From Pseudodesulfovibrio sp. zrk46 (GTDB lineage Bacteria; Desulfobacterota; Desulfovibrionia; Desulfovibrionales; Desulfovibrionaceae), in contig NZ_CP051216.1 in assembly GCF_012516435.1 (NCBI RefSeq), positions 2,498,001 to 2,562,000 of the forward strand: DNA of 64,000 nt, in the 5' to 3' direction. The position numbers and the translations under genes were made by a program. Of this stretch, positions 60,300 through 64,000 are shown piece by piece (position 1 is the stretch's first letter; every line of letters begins with the position of its first letter). Under the pieces are notes generated by a model. That model made no database searches, was not told the DNA's origin, and worked only from the letters and a program-made list of their open reading frames with translations.

Positions 60300-61502
60300 C
60301 TAATAAAAGAGTTGGGCACGGTCCCGCTTGAGTTTGTCCGCTGGGAGCGCCTTGAGAAAATCAGTGTAGCGATCATCCTTATACACCATGGCGGCGCGGT
60401 GGAAAAGGGCTGTGAAAGCAAATGGGTCATACACCCCGGTCTTGCCGTATTCCCACGGGGCATCCTTGGCAATATGCGGTGCCGCCAGATCAAATGCCTT
60501 GCGGATGGAAACTCCGTTGGGCTCGGTCCACTTCCACATATCCACTTTAAAATGCTCGGCAATAGCGGCGAGTATGAAAAACGCTTCAAGATTGAAAAAA
60601 GTGTAGTGACGAGAACGGGTACGCTCCAGTTCACGGGGCATAGTGCCGTCGCTTTCAATCTGGGAAAGTATCCGCATGGGAGTTCCCGATGTCACAATGG
60701 AGCGGGCAAGGCTCTCTTTGCCGATGTACATGGCAAACACCGCCACTTGCGCATCATACCACGTCCCATGGTTGTTCAGGGAGTTGCCTTCCTTGCGGCC
60801 AAAGCTGCTCTTCTGCAACCATTTCAAATAGTCGGTGAACCATGAAGTCACCTTTTTGGTCACTACCTTCGACCATGTGTGCGAAGGTTCGAGAATACGG
60901 GCGGCTTCGCAAACCTTTATGAGGTCGCGTGTCTCGATAATGCCGTAATGCGTACCGTCGGCTATTCCGGGGCGGGACTGGGCATAGTTCAAGGACGGAT
61001 TCATGCGCGTGACCGAATCACAAACCCATGACCATATCAGGCCGGTTGCTTTGCCTGCGTACTCTTCATCGCCTGTCATGTACCAGGCGAGGGCGAGGGT
61101 CAGGGCATCCGAAGACATACGACGCATCCGTGCGCGGTCGTATTTCTCCGTGGCCGATTGCGGATTGCGCTGACCGTCGCGGCGTACGTAGGGCAGACCA
61201 TCCAAGGTCTCGTTGTTGGGCCACCAGTAAGGAGCCAGCGACCAGTAATCGTGCATGGTGCCGCCCGGCGGTGCTGATGCTTTGAGAATGACAGCCTCGG
61301 CCGGGGCCTTGAGCGCGCGGTCCGCGTCGGCGATGAACGCCTTGTAGGCGGGCATGAGCTCGCGGTCGCGTTCCAATATGCGTTGTTTGGTCGCGGCCAG
61401 CACTTTGGGCGAGAGCACGATGGTGTCCGGCAGCCTTCCGGCGAGCGCCTGTCCGGTCAGAACCAGCAGCGCGATGAGCAGGGCAAGGCTGCGAACACCC
61501 AT
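60300..61502 (-). CDS. Secreted alginate lyase-family protein (PL5-like)
   Basis: 400 residues, signal peptide to about 21 (GQALA-G). Alginate-lyase toroid: PPGGTMHDYWSLAPYWWPN near 77-95 and the catalytic NNHGTWYDAQVAVFAMY near 245-261. Cleaves uronate polymers or acts on a related polysaccharide in the periplasm or outside. No alginate genes nearby; it could be a polysaccharide-degrading enzyme or periplasmic clearance enzyme. Confidence 0.9.
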   Translation of the reverse strand: MGVRSLALLIALLVLTGQALAGRLPDTIVLSPKVLAATKQRILERDRELMPAYKAFIADADRALKAPAEAVILKASAPPGGTMHDYWSLAPYWWPNNETLDGLPYVRRDGQRNPQSATEKYDRARMRRMSSDALTLALAWYMTGDEEYAGKATGLIWSWVCDSVTRMNPSLNYAQSRPGIADGTHYGIIETRDLIKVCEAARILEPSHTWSKVVTKKVTSWFTDYLKWLQKSSFGRKEGNSLNNHGTWYDAQVAVFAMYIGKESLARSIVTSGTPMRILSQIESDGTMPRELERTRSRHYTFFNLEAFFILAAIAEHFKVDMWKWTEPNGVSIRKAFDLAAPHIAKDAPWEYGKTGVYDPFAFTALFHRAAMVYKDDRYTDFLKALPADKLKRDRAQLFY

Positions 61503-61505
61503 GGA

Positions 61506-62000
61506 TTACCGTCCGCTTTTGAGCTTCGAAACCATTTTGAGCATGTTGTAGACTGTCACAGGGCCACCTGCCTCTTCCTTGGATTGGAACTGGGAAGCGC
61601 GGCGGAAACGGAGCTTTTTGCAGAACTCCAACGTATCCTTGTTTTCCTCGTAGCAGTACATGCTGATGGTGGCGTAACCCTTGGCGCGGAACTCTCCCTC
61701 GATCCATTCGACGAGAGCCCGGCCAACGCCTTTGCCCTGATAGTCGGGATCGACCCACAGTTGGGTGATGGTGTTGTCCAGATACATGACAAAGCCGACC
61801 ATGCGGCCCATGATCTCGGCTATGCCTGCACGGCCCAGCCCGGTGCGCACGATCTTCTGCGCCTCGTTGGCGTCATACCATTCGCGCACATACTGCTCCG
61901 GCATGAAGTTGGCGTAGCTTTCCTTGAAGGCTTCGAGCAGGATCTGCTCCATGATATATACGTCATCCTGCGTGGCAGGACGGGTGAACGGGGTACTCAT
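61506..62000 (-). CDS. GNAT-family N-acetyltransferase
   Basis: 164 residues. LWVDPDYQGKGVGRALVEWI near 86-105 is the acetyl-CoA loop. Substrate unknown. Starts within the last bases of the permease gene (4-bp overlap), so it is coupled to the peptide-type importer, perhaps acting on its cargo. Confidence 0.9.
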   Translation of the reverse strand: MSTPFTRPATQDDVYIMEQILLEAFKESYANFMPEQYVREWYDANEAQKIVRTGLGRAGIAEIMGRMVGFVMYLDNTITQLWVDPDYQGKGVGRALVEWIEGEFRAKGYATISMYCYEENKDTLEFCKKLRFRRASQFQSKEEAGGPVTVYNMLKMVSKLKSGR

Positions 62001-62839
62001 TGTTTCAACCTCGGATCAAGCAAGTCTCGCAGGGACTCGCCAAGTAAGTTGTATCCCAATACGGTCAGCAGAATGGCCATGCCGGGGAAGACCGACAGCC
62101 ACCATGCTATGCCGAGGACTTCCTTGCCCTCCAGAAGCATGTTGCCCCAGGAAGCGTCGGGCGGCTGTACGCCGAGCCCGAGGAAGGAGAGGGAGGATTC
62201 AGTCAGAATGGCTCCGGCAACGCCCAAAGTGGCGGAGACAAGCACCGGCGCAATAGCGTTGGGCAGGATATGCCGGAATATGATGCGGACCGGGCCGGCC
62301 CCTGCTCCGCGCGCGGCAAGTACATAGTCGCGCTCACGGATGGTCAGGGTTTCGGCGCGAACCAGACGGGCAACGCCCATCCAGCCGGTCAGGCCGATTA
62401 CTATCATAATATTGGTCAGGCTCGGCTCCAGAAAGGCGATGACCGCCAGAATCAGGAAAAAGGACGGGAAGCAGAGCATCACGTCCACGCCGCGCATGAT
62501 GATTTCGTCCACGATGCGGCCGAAGTAGCCGGACACGAGGCCGAGGACCAACCCAATGGCGGTGGCAATACCCACGGCCACAAAGCCGACCCAGAGAGAG
62601 ACGCGCCCGCCGTAAAGGATGCGGGAAAATACGTCGCGCCCCAGTGCGTCCGTGCCGAGCAGATGCGCTGCAGACGGCGGCTGGAGCAGGGTGTCTACAT
62701 TGATCAGATTAGGATCGAAGGGCGCAATCCATGGGGCGAATACCGCACCCAGTGACATCAAACCGACGATGAACAATCCGATGATAAGCAGGGCATGACG
62801 AGCCAACGGAGAGGGGCGCTTCAGGGGACGGCGTTTCAT
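61997..62839 (-). CDS. Opp/Dpp-type ABC transporter permease (DppC-like)
   Basis: 280 residues, N-terminal TM plus five. LLGTDALGRDVFSRILYGGR near 60-79 and the permease coupling motif AARGAGAGPVRIIFRHILPNA near 175-195. Overlaps the preceding permease gene by 4 bp. Imports peptides, nickel or other solutes depending on the missing binding protein. Confidence 0.93.
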   Translation of the reverse strand: MKRRPLKRPSPLARHALLIIGLFIVGLMSLGAVFAPWIAPFDPNLINVDTLLQPPSAAHLLGTDALGRDVFSRILYGGRVSLWVGFVAVGIATAIGLVLGLVSGYFGRIVDEIIMRGVDVMLCFPSFFLILAVIAFLEPSLTNIMIVIGLTGWMGVARLVRAETLTIRERDYVLAARGAGAGPVRIIFRHILPNAIAPVLVSATLGVAGAILTESSLSFLGLGVQPPDASWGNMLLEGKEVLGIAWWLSVFPGMAILLTVLGYNLLGESLRDLLDPRLKQ

Positions 62840-63834
62840 CGTTCCCTCCCCTGTCCGATGCGGACGCGCGGGTCGGCCAGACCGTAACCCACGTCAGCCA
62901 GCAGGTTGCCTACCAGAGTGAGCACCGCGCCGAGCACCAGACTGCCCATGATCAGAGGATAGTCGCGTGACATGACAGCCTGATAGAAAAGCTGTCCCAG
63001 TCCGGGCAGGGCAAAAATGGATTCAATGATGACCGAGCCGCCGATGAGCGACGGAACCGACAGCCCCAGAATGGTGATGACCGGCATGAGCGCATTGCGC
63101 AGGGCGTGTTTGAACAGCACCGTATGTGCGGGCAGTCCCTTGGCCCGGGCGGTCATGATGTAGTCCTGGCGGAGCACTTCAAGCATGGAGGAACGCATGA
63201 AGCGGGACATGCCAGCCCATGAGCCGGAGGTGTAGATGAAAATTGGCAGGATCAGGTGTTTTGCCAAATCCCATGCTTTCCCCAAGGGAGACATGGAATC
63301 ATATCCCATTGATGTGAGCCCCGAAATGGGCAGAATCGGCCAGTTGATGCCGAGCCAGAGCATGAGCAGCAGGGCCAGCCAGAAGCCGGGCATGGCAAAG
63401 CCTATGAACACGATAATCGTGGAGATCTTGTCGAAAGCCCCGCCTCGCCACCACGCGGCGGCCACGCCTACGGGCACGGCTATGAGCAGCGTCAGCACCA
63501 TGGAAGCCACGTTCATGCCAAAGGTCAGCGGCAGTCGTTCCTTGATTTTGTCCCAGACAGGGCGGTGGTCGCCGGACATGGATTGGCCAAAATCAAAATG
63601 CACAAGGCGGTTGAGCCATTTCGCATATTGTACGTGCAGCGGTTGATCCAGTCCGTATAGTTTTTCCAGTTGGGCACGCGCTTCCATTCCCGCCTCAGGA
63701 TTGAGGGTGGTCTGGAGGTCTGTGGGCGAGCCCGGGGCAAGATGAATGACCCAGAAACTGATGACCGTGATGCCGAGAAACACCACGCCCACCCACAGGA
63801 GTTTGATGAATATGCGTTTTAATACTTGGACCAT
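62836..63834 (-). CDS. Opp/Dpp-type ABC transporter permease (DppB-like)
   Basis: 332 residues. N-terminal TM, HLAPGSPTDLQTTLNPEAG near 30-48 in the periplasm, and coupling motif TARAKGLPAHTVLFKHALRNA near 223-243. Follows the partial gene at the window end by 35 bp. Confidence 0.93.
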   Translation of the reverse strand: MVQVLKRIFIKLLWVGVVFLGITVISFWVIHLAPGSPTDLQTTLNPEAGMEARAQLEKLYGLDQPLHVQYAKWLNRLVHFDFGQSMSGDHRPVWDKIKERLPLTFGMNVASMVLTLLIAVPVGVAAAWWRGGAFDKISTIIVFIGFAMPGFWLALLLMLWLGINWPILPISGLTSMGYDSMSPLGKAWDLAKHLILPIFIYTSGSWAGMSRFMRSSMLEVLRQDYIMTARAKGLPAHTVLFKHALRNALMPVITILGLSVPSLIGGSVIIESIFALPGLGQLFYQAVMSRDYPLIMGSLVLGAVLTLVGNLLADVGYGLADPRVRIGQGRER

Positions 63835-63869
63835 AGATAAACCTTGTTATTTCAACCGTCCCTCGTTTC

Positions 63870-64000
63870 TTACAGCATGACCGTGGGCGAATCAATGTGT
63901 GAAGGGTACAAATTCTTGACTGATTCGATGATGTCCAGGTGTTGAGTCGGGAGAATCTCCCGAATTTGCCGATTAAAAAATAACGGTATTGAAATGTGCC
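63870..64000 (-). CDS. C-terminus of putative Opp/Dpp-type substrate-binding protein (partial)
   Basis: Only the last 42 codons are inside the window (ending HIDSPTVML then TAA); the frame is open to the edge. Position directly before the two permease genes suggests the binding protein of the importer. Ligand cannot be judged. Confidence 0.6.
   Translation of the reverse strand, partial: HISIPLFFNRQIREILPTQHLDIIESVKNLYPSHIDSPTVML

Noticed and set aside
60300..61502. Alginate biosynthesis locus
   Set aside because: Only the lyase-family gene is present; no alg synthesis genes in the surrounding sequence.

Overview
The window looks like a chromosomal segment of a Desulfovibrio/Pseudodesulfovibrio-type sulfate reducer (Desulfovibrionaceae). 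This is inferred from gene content, not from a database search. The indicators are a Desulfovibrio-type short flavodoxin, a SahR-type ArsR-methyltransferase fusion next to ahcY, a molybdenum-storage-protein homologue, a tRNA-Sec gene plus a small UGA-containing selenoprotein gene, two bacteriohemerythrins, and many Cache-type sensors and lone periplasmic binding proteins. No ribosomal RNA operon, CRISPR array or recognisable transposase was seen.

Layout. 0.1-5 kb: an HD-GYP gene leads an overlapping metal (zinc/manganese-type) ABC importer operon with two different binding proteins. 4.9-5.8 kb: a FeoB-associated-type Cys-rich mini-protein, a small membrane protein and a flavodoxin. 6-11 kb: an iron-related cluster with two HMA-like proteins, several small glycine-zipper membrane proteins (one with an alanine/lysine/proline tail like histone H1), a P1B-type ATPase with an SCA motif in place of CPC, and two Fur-box-like sites. 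It resembles the ferrosome (fez) loci described in Desulfovibrio magneticus and is one of the two most interesting loci here. 11-13.5 kb: a hybrid Cache/PAS histidine kinase. 13.8-17 kb: a lone Nif11-leader peptide, a CGGC protein, an AT-rich patch with a gene broken at a 10-G tract, and selC. 17-21 kb: a cytochrome c, an esterase-like protein, an ABM-domain protein and a chemoreceptor.

20.9-26 kb: three tRNA-Glu and two tRNA-Gln genes (one 271-bp block present twice), an acetate transporter, a DciA/DUF721 protein, PEGA lipoproteins and a universal stress protein. 26.3-28.8 kb: sahR-ahcY with an obvious operator. 29-31.5 kb: two related discoidin-like secreted proteins around a hemerythrin. 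31.6-37.5 kb: a molybdenum neighbourhood (moeA, MOT1-type transporter, Mo-storage protein, PadR regulator) interleaved with argB-hemerythrin. 37.5-45 kb: TiaS-like protein, MFS transporter, proB, a large unknown protein, obgE, rpmA, rplU.

45-48 kb: a tightly packed redox operon (nitroreductase, MBL hydrolase, new-looking selenoprotein, FMN-dependent oxidoreductase, ComF). The selenoprotein has an in-frame UGA after a cysteine, followed by a bacterial SECIS-like hairpin with the same UGA-to-loop spacing as E. coli fdhF. 48-52 kb: an ECF sigma operon with a membrane CBM48-type protein, a TPR lipoprotein and a low-complexity secreted protein. 52-58.5 kb: HD-GYP, four solo SBP proteins, a thioesterase, an acetyltransferase, MarC. 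58.6-64 kb: recN, an alginate-lyase-family protein, an acetyltransferase and an Opp/Dpp-type importer whose binding protein runs off the window end.
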